9,190 bases of DNA, from positions 1 to 9,190 of the forward strand of contig CAZGTM010000103.1 in NCBI GenBank assembly GCA_964528595.1. Direction: 5' to 3'. The notes beneath the pieces are model-generated. The model made no database searches, was not told the origin of the DNA, and worked only from the letters and a program-made list of their open reading frames with translations. The stretch comes from CAYFKJ01 sp964528595. Its GTDB lineage: Bacteria; Pseudomonadota; Alphaproteobacteria; UBA2966. Position numbers and translations under genes: made by a program. This document shows, one piece after another, positions 1-5,906 of the stretch (within the stretch, counting starts at the first letter, position 1; each line of letters opens with the position of its first letter).

Positions 1-19
1 TTCCACAGACCGAGCGCAC

Positions 20-51
20 AAAAAAACACCTGGCCATCGGGCCAGGTGTTT
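20..51 (-). terminator. Rho-independent terminator, strongest on the minus strand
   Basis: A 12-bp perfect inverted repeat (24-35 and 40-51) encloses the 4-base loop ATCG. Read on the minus strand, the stem is followed by a run of seven T residues (complement of the A run 20-26), the classic intrinsic terminator layout. Read on the plus strand only three T residues follow, so it could also end a plus-strand transcript entering from the left, but less efficiently. It lies about 460 bases beyond the stop of the minus-strand cation transporter, so it may end that operon or protect it from convergent transcription from outside the window. Confidence 0.85.
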
Positions 52-93
52 GTACTTGGGATATGCGTTTGTTCCCTACGTATATCCATTACC

Positions 94-127
94 ACTCGAA
101 CTAAAATACAAAACTACTCGAACTAAA
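94..127. repeat. Pair of 12-bp direct repeats, 22-bp period
   Basis: ACTCGAACTAAA occurs at 94-105 and again exactly at 116-127, so the copies are one period of 22 bases (about two helical turns) apart. A partial third copy, sharing TACCACTCG with the first (90-98), lies at 144-152, next to an 8-bp palindrome TACCGGTA at 131-138. The helical phasing would suit a dimeric DNA-binding protein, but no adjacent promoter or gene shows what it would control. It may also be chance or a relic. Confidence 0.45.
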
Positions 128-458
128 TCTTACCGGTACGCGATACCACTCGTTGACTACTGGCCCAAGTTCTTGAAATTCTGGAATTCAGGCCTCGACG
201 TCGACGAAACGGCCTCGGCCCTCGCGGGTCTCGGTGCGCCTGGAGGTGGGCCTTTCCGCCTCGTGGCGCTCACGGTTTGTCGGCATCGGATCGGCTTTTC
301 GCATCGGCGGCGGTAGCCGGCTCGCCTCTGCGGATACGGATGAAACGCTCATGATCGGCCTCCAACGCTGCCGTATTCAAATCATCATAGCGCCCCACGT
401 CTTGTTATTAGCAAATTCACCCAAGTAATGCTGTAACTATCGTTTCGAATTTCATTTG

Positions 459-484
459 AATTCTTAGACAATTTCCGAAGAATT
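459..484. repeat. AT-rich inverted repeat downstream of the cation transporter gene
   Basis: AATTCTT (459-465) is matched by AAGAATT (478-484) around a 12-base loop, some 28 bases beyond the minus-strand stop codon of the cation transporter. The stem is AT-rich and no T run follows on the minus strand, so it is a poor intrinsic terminator. It may only stabilise the transcript end or be incidental. Confidence 0.3.
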
Positions 485-511
485 TATCAACAATTTTAGC
501 TATTTCAGCGA

Positions 512-1150
512 TTACTCTGCCGGGGCGCCGGTAATCGCCTTATCACTCCTGATTTCGGCGGTCGCCTGACGCACGATGGAAACCGCGGCCTGCAGCGCCA
601 AACCGGCCAAAAGGACACCGACGGCGAGGTCCGGCCACAAGGTGCCGGTGGCGAACACGCCGCTGGCGGCCAGGATGACCGCAACGTTGCCGATGGCGTC
701 GTTGCGCGTGCAAAGCCAGACCGAACGCATATTGGCGTCACCCTCGCGGAAGCGGAACAACAGGGCGGCGGCGGCGAGGTTGGCCAGCAGGGCCAACGTG
801 CCGACCGAGCCCATGGTGGCGGCATGCGGCAGGCCAAGCACAAAGGCTTTGTAGATGCTGACGCCCAGCACCAAAAAGCCGAAGCCCGCCATCGACAGGC
901 CCTTGATGAGGGCGGCGCCGGCGCGCCAGCGCACGGTGCGCCCGATAACGTATAGGCTGATGGCGTAATTGGCGGAATCGCCGAGGAAGTCGAGCGAATC
1001 AGCCTGCAGCGCCACCGAGCCGGCGAACAGTCCGGCCGTGCCTTCCACGATAAACATGGCGGCGTTGATCGCCAACACAGCCCATAGAACACGGCGGTAA
1101 ATCCGATCGGTTGAGCGGTTGGTATCGGGCGCGGGGCACTCGCAACTCAT
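512..1150 (-). CDS. Short cation diffusion facilitator (CDF) family metal transporter
   Basis: Predicted inner-membrane protein of 212 residues that would export a divalent metal, probably zinc, by proton exchange. Six hydrophobic helices are visible at roughly 21-40, 45-70, 85-105, 113-133, 145-165 and 173-195. Helix 2 carries the CDF signature (ADSLDFLGDSANYAISL, 50-66) with D54 and D58 in the DxxxD position of the metal site. In helix 5 the usual HxxxD reads CTRND, so Cys147 and Asp151 take the place of His and Asp. Only about 15 residues follow the last helix, so the cytoplasmic metal-binding domain of typical CDFs (near 300 residues) is absent; such short CDFs are known. Cys3 and Cys5 could bind metal. 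The start is supported by a GAGGA motif six bases upstream (1157-1161) and by an ATGA overlap with the upstream ArsR-type regulator. The family is secure; the metal is inferred from that regulator. Confidence 0.85.
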   Translation of the reverse strand: MSCECPAPDTNRSTDRIYRRVLWAVLAINAAMFIVEGTAGLFAGSVALQADSLDFLGDSANYAISLYVIGRTVRWRAGAALIKGLSMAGFGFLVLGVSIYKAFVLGLPHAATMGSVGTLALLANLAAAALLFRFREGDANMRSVWLCTRNDAIGNVAVILAASGVFATGTLWPDLAVGVLLAGLALQAAVSIVRQATAEIRSDKAITGAPAE

Positions 1151-1461
1151 GACGCGTCCTCGTTGATGTGTTCCACCAGATCCCGCACGACGCTGCGGAC
1201 ATGATCGTCGGCGGCGGTATAGAAAACGCTCTTGCCGCGCCGGTCAGCCCGCAGCAGGCGTGCCGCGCGCAACAGCCGGAGATGGTGGCTGGTCAATGAC
1301 GGCGTCATGCCGAGTTTCGCGGCCATGTCACCGACCGCGCGGGGCTCATCCAGGCATTCCAGGATTATCTTCAGCCGGTTGGTTTCGCCCATCAGGCGCA
1401 GCATTTCCGCCAAGGCCTCGGCCTGGTCGTCGCTGATGTGCAGATCTTGGAGGTCAACCAT
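1147..1461 (-). CDS. ArsR/SmtB-family metal-responsive repressor, probably zinc-sensing
   Basis: Winged-helix repressor of 104 residues, the usual size for the family. The recognition helix region is around MTPSLTSHHLRLLRAARLL (52-70), followed by the wing (RADRRGKSVFYTA, 71-83). The C-terminal helix carries D85-x-H87-x10-H98-x2-E101, the same spacing as the zinc-binding alpha5 site of cyanobacterial SmtB, so zinc sensing is a reasoned prediction. A CxC-type alpha3 metal site is not evident. I chose the ATG at 1461, because the longer TTG frame from 1485 would begin inside the operator and at or downstream of the likely transcription start. The Shine-Dalgarno signal is weak (GAG, seven bases upstream). 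The stop overlaps the transporter start as ATGA, so the two are one operon. Metal binding would release the repressor and induce both genes. Confidence 0.9.
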   Translation of the reverse strand: MVDLQDLHISDDQAEALAEMLRLMGETNRLKIILECLDEPRAVGDMAAKLGMTPSLTSHHLRLLRAARLLRADRRGKSVFYTAADDHVRSVVRDLVEHINEDAS

Positions 1462-1471
1462 CGATACACTC

Positions 1472-1499
1472 AAACATATGAACAATTATTCATATATTT
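1472..1499. promoter_or_regulatory. ArsR/SmtB-type operator, near-perfect 28-bp palindrome
   Basis: Twelve of the fourteen symmetric base pairs match. The core is ATATGAA (1476-1482), six bases, then TTCATAT (1489-1495), which resembles the TGAAC-centred inverted repeats bound by zinc sensors of the SmtB/CzrA group. It overlaps the -10 element and probable start site of the promoter for the regulator and transporter, so binding would block transcription. Confidence 0.85.
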
Positions 1500-1523
1500 A
1501 ATCTAAGGCTTGATGCCTGTCAA
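1496..1523 (-). promoter_or_regulatory. Sigma70-like promoter of the arsR-CDF operon
   Basis: On the minus strand a perfect TTGACA (-35, complement of 1518-1523) is followed after 16 bases by TTAAAT (-10, complement of 1496-1501, four of six consensus matches). The predicted start is near 1489, inside the operator palindrome, leaving a leader of about 28 bases before the regulator's ATG. Confidence 0.7.
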
Positions 1524-1568
1524 GTGCACTGGGTTGGAAATATGTCGTTCTAAAATGCCCGGAGACGC

Positions 1569-1597
1569 TTGCAATCCGGGCGGTTGGCCTATATAAC
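1569..1597 (+). promoter_or_regulatory. Sigma70-like promoter for rpmI-rplT
   Basis: TTGCAA (1569-1574) and TATAAC (1592-1597, five of six consensus matches) are separated by an ideal 17 bases. The expected start near 1604 leaves a leader of about 105 bases before rpmI. It is separate from the divergent arsR promoter, whose -35 element lies 45 bases away. Confidence 0.7.
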
Positions 1598-1602
1598 CCC
1601 GT

Positions 1603-1709
1603 CTTTCCGGGTGGTCCGGCCTGAAAGGGCATGCCGTGTTCACCCCGAAGCTTCAAGCGCAACGACGTCCGGGCTTTCACGTTCGGATCCCAGAAGAAAG
1701 AGGAAGCAA
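1603..1709 (+). promoter_or_regulatory. Structured 5' leader of rpmI, possible autoregulatory RNA
   Basis: The leader has two segments able to pair with the same TGAAAG (1622-1627): CTTTC at 1603-1607, reinforced by CCGG/CCGG pairing at 1607-1610 and 1616-1619, and CTTTCA at 1674-1679. These pairings exclude each other, which is the form of a switch. Ribosomal protein L20 is known to repress its own operon through leader RNA in Escherichia coli and Bacillus subtilis, so an analogous site is plausible here. No known leader family was recognised. A GAGGA ribosome binding motif (1700-1704) precedes the rpmI start. Confidence 0.35.
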
Positions 1710-1907
1710 ATGCCCAAGTTGAAGACCAAGGCCGGCGCCAAGAAACGGTTCCGCCTCACCGCCAGCGGCAAGGTCCGCATGAATCAGGCCAACAAGCAGC
1801 ACGGCATGATCAAGCGCACCAACAAGCAGATCCGCAACCAGCGCGGCACGACGATCATGTCGCCGCAGGATGCCAAGATCATCAAAAAATTCCTGCCCTA
1901 CGGTTGA
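1710..1907 (+). CDS. rpmI: Large-subunit ribosomal protein bL35
   Basis: A 65-residue, very basic protein, the standard length for L35, beginning MPKLKTKAGAKKRF and ending in the family's typical KFLPYG-type tail. It is a structural component of the 50S subunit. The start is fixed by the conserved N-terminus and by GAGGA five bases upstream. rplT follows after 12 bases, the usual pairing. infC, which precedes rpmI in many bacteria, is not here; instead a promoter and leader lie directly upstream and the divergent metal-resistance operon beyond. Confidence 0.97.
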   Translation: MPKLKTKAGAKKRFRLTASGKVRMNQANKQHGMIKRTNKQIRNQRGTTIMSPQDAKIIKKFLPYG

Positions 1908-1919
1908 GGAGACTGAACA

Positions 1920-2285
1920 ATGGCACGTGTCAAGAGAGGCGTGACGACTCACGCCCGTCACCGCAAGGTCATCAAGAAGGCGAAGGGCTACCGCGGCCGC
2001 AACAGCACGAACTTCCGTGTTGCCATCGAGCGCGTCGAGAAGGGCCTGCAATACGCCTACCGTGACCGGCGCACCAAAAAACGCAATTTCCGCAGCCTGT
2101 GGATCCAACGCATCAACGCGGCCTCGCGCGAATGCGGCCTGACCTACGGCCGATTTATGAACGGCCTTAAGCTCGCCGGAGTCGAGGTCGACCGTAAAGT
2201 TCTCGCCGATCTCGCAGTCCGTGAGCCTGAGGCCTTCAAGGTTCTGGTCGAGCAAGCCCAGACGGCGCTCGGCCAGGCCGACTGA
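1920..2285 (+). CDS. rplT: Large-subunit ribosomal protein bL20
   Basis: A 121-residue basic protein close to the usual 117-120 residues, with the family opening MARVKRGVTTHARHRKV, the basic helical extension (KKAKGYRGRNSTNFRVAIERV), and the globular RNA-binding half containing RSLWIQRINAASRECGLTYGRFMNGLK. L20 binds 23S rRNA early in 50S assembly and in several bacteria also represses its own operon. Its Shine-Dalgarno sequence GAGGAG (1906-1911) overlaps the rpmI stop codon, eight bases before the ATG, so translation of the pair is probably coupled. A hairpin-rich gap containing a terminator separates it from pheS. Confidence 0.98.
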   Translation: MARVKRGVTTHARHRKVIKKAKGYRGRNSTNFRVAIERVEKGLQYAYRDRRTKKRNFRSLWIQRINAASRECGLTYGRFMNGLKLAGVEVDRKVLADLAVREPEAFKVLVEQAQTALGQAD

Positions 2286-2364
2286 TCACCCGGCCCCGGC
2301 GACAACGATCTTCGGATCAACAACCTAAGCCGCAGCGCCTTGAACCAAGGCCGCGCGGACCACG
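2286..2364 (+). promoter_or_regulatory. Hairpin-rich rplT-pheS spacer upstream of a terminator, candidate attenuator
   Basis: This spacer contains a small hairpin with a cUUCGg tetraloop (stem 2307-2310 with 2315-2318) and a second hairpin GCCTTG/CAAGGC around AAC (2337-2342 and 2346-2351). GGCCCC at 2292-2297 could pair with the left arm of the downstream terminator (GGGGCC, 2367-2372) and so compete with it. No Phe-rich leader peptide of the E. coli pheM kind is present, and no clear promoter was found. Whether this is an attenuator or a plain operon boundary cannot be decided from sequence alone. Confidence 0.35.
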
Positions 2365-2392
2365 AAGGGGCCACCGATACGGCCCCTTTTTT
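2365..2392 (+). terminator. Rho-independent terminator between rplT and pheS
   Basis: A perfect 8-bp stem (AAGGGGCC 2365-2372, GGCCCCTT 2381-2388) with an 8-base loop is followed by a T run (2387-2392). It ends just 14 bases before the pheS ATG, and the likely pheS ribosome binding site GGTGA (2393-2397) directly abuts it. Any transcript that reaches pheS from upstream must read through this structure. Confidence 0.85.
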
Positions 2393-2406
2393 GGTGACTG
2401 AACGTT

Positions 2407-3501
2407 ATGGATGATATTGCAAACCTGAAGGAAGAACTCATCGCCGCCGTCGGCAAATCCGACGATCAGGCGGCGCTGGAAGCTGTGCGCATCGACGCCC
2501 TGGGCAAGAAGGGCCGAGTCACCCAACTCATGAAGGGCTTGGGCGGCATGAGCGCGGAGGAGCGCAAGACGGCCGGTCCGGCCCTCAACGCGCTGAAGGA
2601 CGAGATCGCCGCCGCCATCGAGGACCGCAAGGCGGCGCTCGATGAGGCGGAATTGGAAGCCCGTCTGGCGACCGAGCGCATCGACGTGACCTTGACGCCC
2701 CGGCCGGAATCGCAGGGCTACATCCATCCCGTCAGCCAGGTGACGGACGAACTGACGGCGATCTTTGCCGACATGGGTTTCTCCGTCGTCGAGGGGCCGG
2801 AGATCGAGGACGATTTCCGCAACTTCACGGCGCTCAACATCCCGCCGGAACACCCCGCCCGGCAGATGCACGACACCTTCTATCTGAACACGCCGGGCAA
2901 GACCGATCCGGAGAGCGAATCGGAGCGCATGCTGCTGCGCACGCATACCTCGCCGGGCCAGATCCGTACCATGCAGGCCGGCCCGCCGCCCTACCGCGTC
3001 ATCGTGCCGGGCCGCACATACCGCTGCGATTCGGACATGACCCATACCCCGATGTTTCACCAGGTCGAGGGCCTGGTGATCGACCGGGATATCCACATGG
3101 GTCACCTCAAGGGCTGCCTCGAAGAATTCGCCAAGGCCTTCTTCGAGGTCGAGAACCTGCGCATGCGCTTCCGCCCCAGCCACTTCCCCTTCACCGAACC
3201 CAGCGCCGAGGTCGATATCGGCTGCCACCATGAAGGCGGCAAGCTGATCATCGGCGAGGGCGACGACTGGCTGGAGATCCTGGGCTGCGGCATGGTCCAT
3301 CCGCGCGTGCTGGAATACGTCGACGTCGATCCCAACGAATGGCAGGGCTTCGCCTTCGGCATGGGCATCGACCGCATCGCCATGCTCAAGTACGGCATCC
3401 CCGATCTGCGCGCCTTTTTCGAATCCGATCTTCGCTGGCTGCGCCACTACGGTTTCTCGGCGCTCGACGTGCCCAGCATGGCCGGAGGGCTGGCGCGATG
3501 A
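2407..3501 (+). CDS. pheS: Phenylalanyl-tRNA synthetase alpha subunit
   Basis: Catalytic subunit of the heterotetrameric class II enzyme that charges tRNA-Phe in the cytoplasm. The 364-residue protein has the N-terminal coiled-coil region (about 1-90) and the three class II motifs: motif 1 near HPVSQVTDE (107-115), motif 2 around RTHTSPGQIR (178-187) and YRCDSDMTHTPMFHQVEG (205-222), and motif 3 GFAFGMGIDRIAML (314-327). FTEPS (262-266) and GCGM (293-296) line the amino-acid pocket in this family. It is slightly longer than E. coli PheS (327 residues) because of insertions and a short C-terminal tail. The start follows a modest GGTGA motif nine bases upstream. Its stop overlaps the pheT start as ATGA, consistent with equal subunit production. 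Confidence 0.98.
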   Translation: MDDIANLKEELIAAVGKSDDQAALEAVRIDALGKKGRVTQLMKGLGGMSAEERKTAGPALNALKDEIAAAIEDRKAALDEAELEARLATERIDVTLTPRPESQGYIHPVSQVTDELTAIFADMGFSVVEGPEIEDDFRNFTALNIPPEHPARQMHDTFYLNTPGKTDPESESERMLLRTHTSPGQIRTMQAGPPPYRVIVPGRTYRCDSDMTHTPMFHQVEGLVIDRDIHMGHLKGCLEEFAKAFFEVENLRMRFRPSHFPFTEPSAEVDIGCHHEGGKLIIGEGDDWLEILGCGMVHPRVLEYVDVDPNEWQGFAFGMGIDRIAMLKYGIPDLRAFFESDLRWLRHYGFSALDVPSMAGGLAR

Positions 3502-5906
3502 AGTTCACCGTCAACTGGCTCAAGGAGCATCTCGACACCGAGGCCACGCTAGACGAACTGGTCGACAAGCTGACGGCCATCGGCCTGGAAGTGGAAGAGG
3601 TCACCGACCGCGCCAAGGGACTTGAGCCCTTCACCGTCGGCTACGTGATCGAGGCCAAACAGCACCCCGACGCCGACCGCCTGCGCGTCTGCACGGTCGA
3701 TACCGGCAACGGCACCTCGCAGGTCGTCTGCGGCGCGCCCAACGCGCACACCGGCATGAAAGGCGTCTTCGCGCCCGTCGGCACGACCATTCCCGGTACC
3801 GGCATGCTGCTGACGGCGGCCACCATCCGGGGCGTCGAAAGCGCCGGCATGCTGTGCTCGGAACGCGAAATGGGCCTTTCCGACGAGCACGAGGGCATTA
3901 TCGAACTGCCCGAGGACGCCGTCGTCGGCGAACCTTTCGCGGCGGTTGCCGGTCTCGACGATCCGGTCATCGAAATCGCCATCACACCGAACCGCCAGGA
4001 CTGCCTCGGCGTCGCCGGCGTGGCGCGCGATCTGGCGGCGGCCGGTCTCGGCACGCTTAAAGGCCGTGTCCCTGTCAAGTTCTCAGGGATGTTCGAAAGT
4101 CCGGTCAAGATCAATCTCGAACCCCTGGGCGACCGGCCCGAGGCCTGTCCCTATTTCGTCGGGCGCTACGTCCGCGGCGTGAAAAACGGCGACAGCCCCA
4201 AGTGGCTGCAGGACCGGCTCCTGGCCATCGGGCTTAGGCCGATTTCGGCGCTGGTGGACATGACCAACTACATCACCTTCGACCTGGGCCGGCCTCTCCA
4301 CGTTTACGATGCCGACAAGCTCAACGGCGACATCCACGTGCGCATGGGCAAGGAAGGCGAGAACTTCGACGCCCTCAACGACAAGGACTATGACGTCGAC
4401 GAAGAGATGACGGTGATCGCCGACGACGGCGGCGTGCTGGGCCTTGGCGGCGTCATCGGCGGCGTGCCCTCGGGTTGCACCGAGGAAACCAAGAACGTCT
4501 TCATCGAGGCCGCCCTGTTCGATCCGCTGCGCACGGCCACGACGGGCCGCCGGCTGCAGCTCGATTCCGATGCCCGCTACCGCTTCGAACGCGGCGTCGA
4601 TCCGGCCGCCGTGGTCTCCGGCATGGAAGCCGCGACCGCCGTGGTGCTGGAGATCTGCGGCGGCGAACCGAGTGAAATCACCAGTGGCGGGGCCGAACCC
4701 GATTGGGCCAGGACCGTGAGCTTCCGGCCCGGGCGCATCCACCATCTCGCGGGTATCGACATGGCGGAAGAGGAAAGCACCGGCATCCTCGCCAAGCTCG
4801 GATTCGAGGTGACGGGACGCAACGGCGGGGCGCTGGAGGTCTCCGTGCCGTCGTGGCGCTCCGACATCGAAGGCGAAGCCGATCTCGTCGAGGAGGTCTC
4901 CCGCATCAAGGGCTTCGAACACATTCCGTCGACGCCGTTGATCAATCCCCATCCCGTCACGCGTCCGGCGGTCTCGCTGCATCTCAAGCGCGAGCTCAAC
5001 GCCCGGCGCGCCCTGGCGGCGCGCGGCATGAACGAGGCCGTTACCTGGTCGTTCACGCAAACGCCCTGGGCCGAGATGTTCGGCGGCGGGGCGGATGAAT
5101 TGCGCCTGGCCAATCCCATCAGCGCCGACATGGACATGATGCGGCCAAGCCTGCTGCCCAACCTGATCGCCGCCGTGAAGCGCAACGTCGACCGGGGCGC
5201 CGCCAGCGTCGCCCTCTTTGAGATTGGTAACATCTATTCCGGTACCGCGCCGGAAAACCAGAACATGGTTGCGGGCGGCGTGCGCCGGGGCAACGACGCC
5301 CCGCGCCACTGGGCCGGACCGGGCCGCGACGTCGATGCCTTTGACGCCAAGGCCGATGCCCTGGCGGCGTTGGCCGAAGCCGGCGCGCCGATAGCCAATA
5401 TCCAAACCTTCGCCGAAGCGCCGGGCTGGTTCCATCCCGGCCGCTCCGGCACGCTGCGTTTGGGACCGAAGACCATCCTGGCCACATTCGGCGAGGTACA
5501 CCCGCGCGTTCTCAACGCGCTTGACGTCAAGGGGCCGCTGGTCGGTTTCGAGGTCTTCCTCGAAGCGCTGCCCAAAGCCAAGGTCAAGGCCAGCCGCAAC
5601 CGCAGCCCGCTGGAGGTTTCGGACCTACCCAGCGTCGATCGCGATTTCGCCTTCGTCGTCGCCTCGGACGTGGCGGCGCAGGACGTGGTGCGGGCGGCCA
5701 TCGGCGCCGACAAGAACCTGATCCAGGACGTTTCGGTGTTTGATATTTTCGAAGGCGGATCGCTGGAGGAAGGCACCAAGTCCATCGCCATCCGCGTGCG
5801 CCTGCAGCCGACCGACAAGACGCTGACGGACCCGGAAATCGAGGCTGTCGCGTCAACCGTCGTGGCCAAGGTCGCCAAGGCCACGGGCGGAAGTTTGCGT
5901 GGATAA
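3498..5906 (+). CDS. pheT: Phenylalanyl-tRNA synthetase beta subunit
   Basis: Non-catalytic, editing and tRNA-binding subunit of PheRS; 802 residues against 795 in E. coli. Domains in order: the N-terminal MKFTVNWLKEHL segment, an EMAP/OB-fold tRNA-binding domain (about 39-148), the B3/B4 editing domain (about 210-390, including RFERGVDP at 362-369), the B5 domain (about 408-475), the catalytic-like core (about 490-690) and a C-terminal FDX-ACB anticodon-binding domain (about 708-801). I chose the ATG at 3498 over an upstream in-frame extension because the family N-terminus begins here, a GGAGGG ribosome binding site (3484-3489) lies eight bases upstream, and the ATGA overlap with pheS is typical. 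The 3' end overlaps the next gene by eight bases. Confidence 0.98.
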   Translation: MKFTVNWLKEHLDTEATLDELVDKLTAIGLEVEEVTDRAKGLEPFTVGYVIEAKQHPDADRLRVCTVDTGNGTSQVVCGAPNAHTGMKGVFAPVGTTIPGTGMLLTAATIRGVESAGMLCSEREMGLSDEHEGIIELPEDAVVGEPFAAVAGLDDPVIEIAITPNRQDCLGVAGVARDLAAAGLGTLKGRVPVKFSGMFESPVKINLEPLGDRPEACPYFVGRYVRGVKNGDSPKWLQDRLLAIGLRPISALVDMTNYITFDLGRPLHVYDADKLNGDIHVRMGKEGENFDALNDKDYDVDEEMTVIADDGGVLGLGGVIGGVPSGCTEETKNVFIEAALFDPLRTATTGRRLQLDSDARYRFERGVDPAAVVSGMEAATAVVLEICGGEPSEITSGGAEPDWARTVSFRPGRIHHLAGIDMAEEESTGILAKLGFEVTGRNGGALEVSVPSWRSDIEGEADLVEEVSRIKGFEHIPSTPLINPHPVTRPAVSLHLKRELNARRALAARGMNEAVTWSFTQTPWAEMFGGGADELRLANPISADMDMMRPSLLPNLIAAVKRNVDRGAASVALFEIGNIYSGTAPENQNMVAGGVRRGNDAPRHWAGPGRDVDAFDAKADALAALAEAGAPIANIQTFAEAPGWFHPGRSGTLRLGPKTILATFGEVHPRVLNALDVKGPLVGFEVFLEALPKAKVKASRNRSPLEVSDLPSVDRDFAFVVASDVAAQDVVRAAIGADKNLIQDVSVFDIFEGGSLEEGTKSIAIRVRLQPTDKTLTDPEIEAVASTVVAKVAKATGGSLRG

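Larger units (their letters stand above)
52..511. other. Intergenic stretch without a confident gene; repeats and possible gene remnant
   Basis: About 460 bases hold no open reading frame I would defend. A plus frame stays open from a TTG at 50 to 316, but its codon choice is mixed and its sequence unfamiliar. A minus frame from a GTG at 398 to a stop at 270 gives a 42-residue peptide with a charged, helix-like middle (LEADHERFIRIRRGEP), and only about 26 of 42 third positions are G or C, weaker than the neighbouring genes. Positions 90-152 hold short direct repeats, and 400-510 is markedly AT-rich with a 7-bp inverted repeat. The stretch could be a decayed gene or a long regulatory and 3' untranslated region. 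No RNA gene was recognised. Confidence 0.5.

Noticed and set aside
50..316. 88-codon plus-strand frame from a TTG
   Set aside because: The start sits in the terminator stem, no ribosome binding site is seen, codon use is mixed and the peptide is unfamiliar.
1..511. tRNA gene, CRISPR array or insertion-sequence end in the left gap
   Set aside because: No cloverleaf pattern, no regular spacer-repeat array and no terminal inverted repeats with a transposase were found.
1485..1485. Upstream TTG start for the ArsR-type regulator
   Set aside because: It would lie inside the operator palindrome and at or before the expected transcription start, and the added residues are not typical of the family.
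2286..2406. Phe-rich leader peptide (pheM-like) or T-box before pheS
   Set aside because: No short frame with several Phe codons exists in the gap, and no T-box specifier or conserved T-box sequence was recognised.
2317..3447. Long open frame on the minus strand opposite pheS
   Set aside because: It mirrors the well-identified pheS gene; open antisense frames are common in GC-rich coding DNA and its translation resembles no recognised protein.
3339..3497. N-terminal extension of pheT into pheS
   Set aside because: The family N-terminus starts at 3498 with a strong ribosome binding site; the extension only re-reads pheS in another frame.
4083..5501. 472-codon open frame on the minus strand opposite pheT
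   Set aside because: It lies wholly inside pheT, which has all its domains; the composition rich in Gly, Ala, Arg and His is typical of an antisense shadow.
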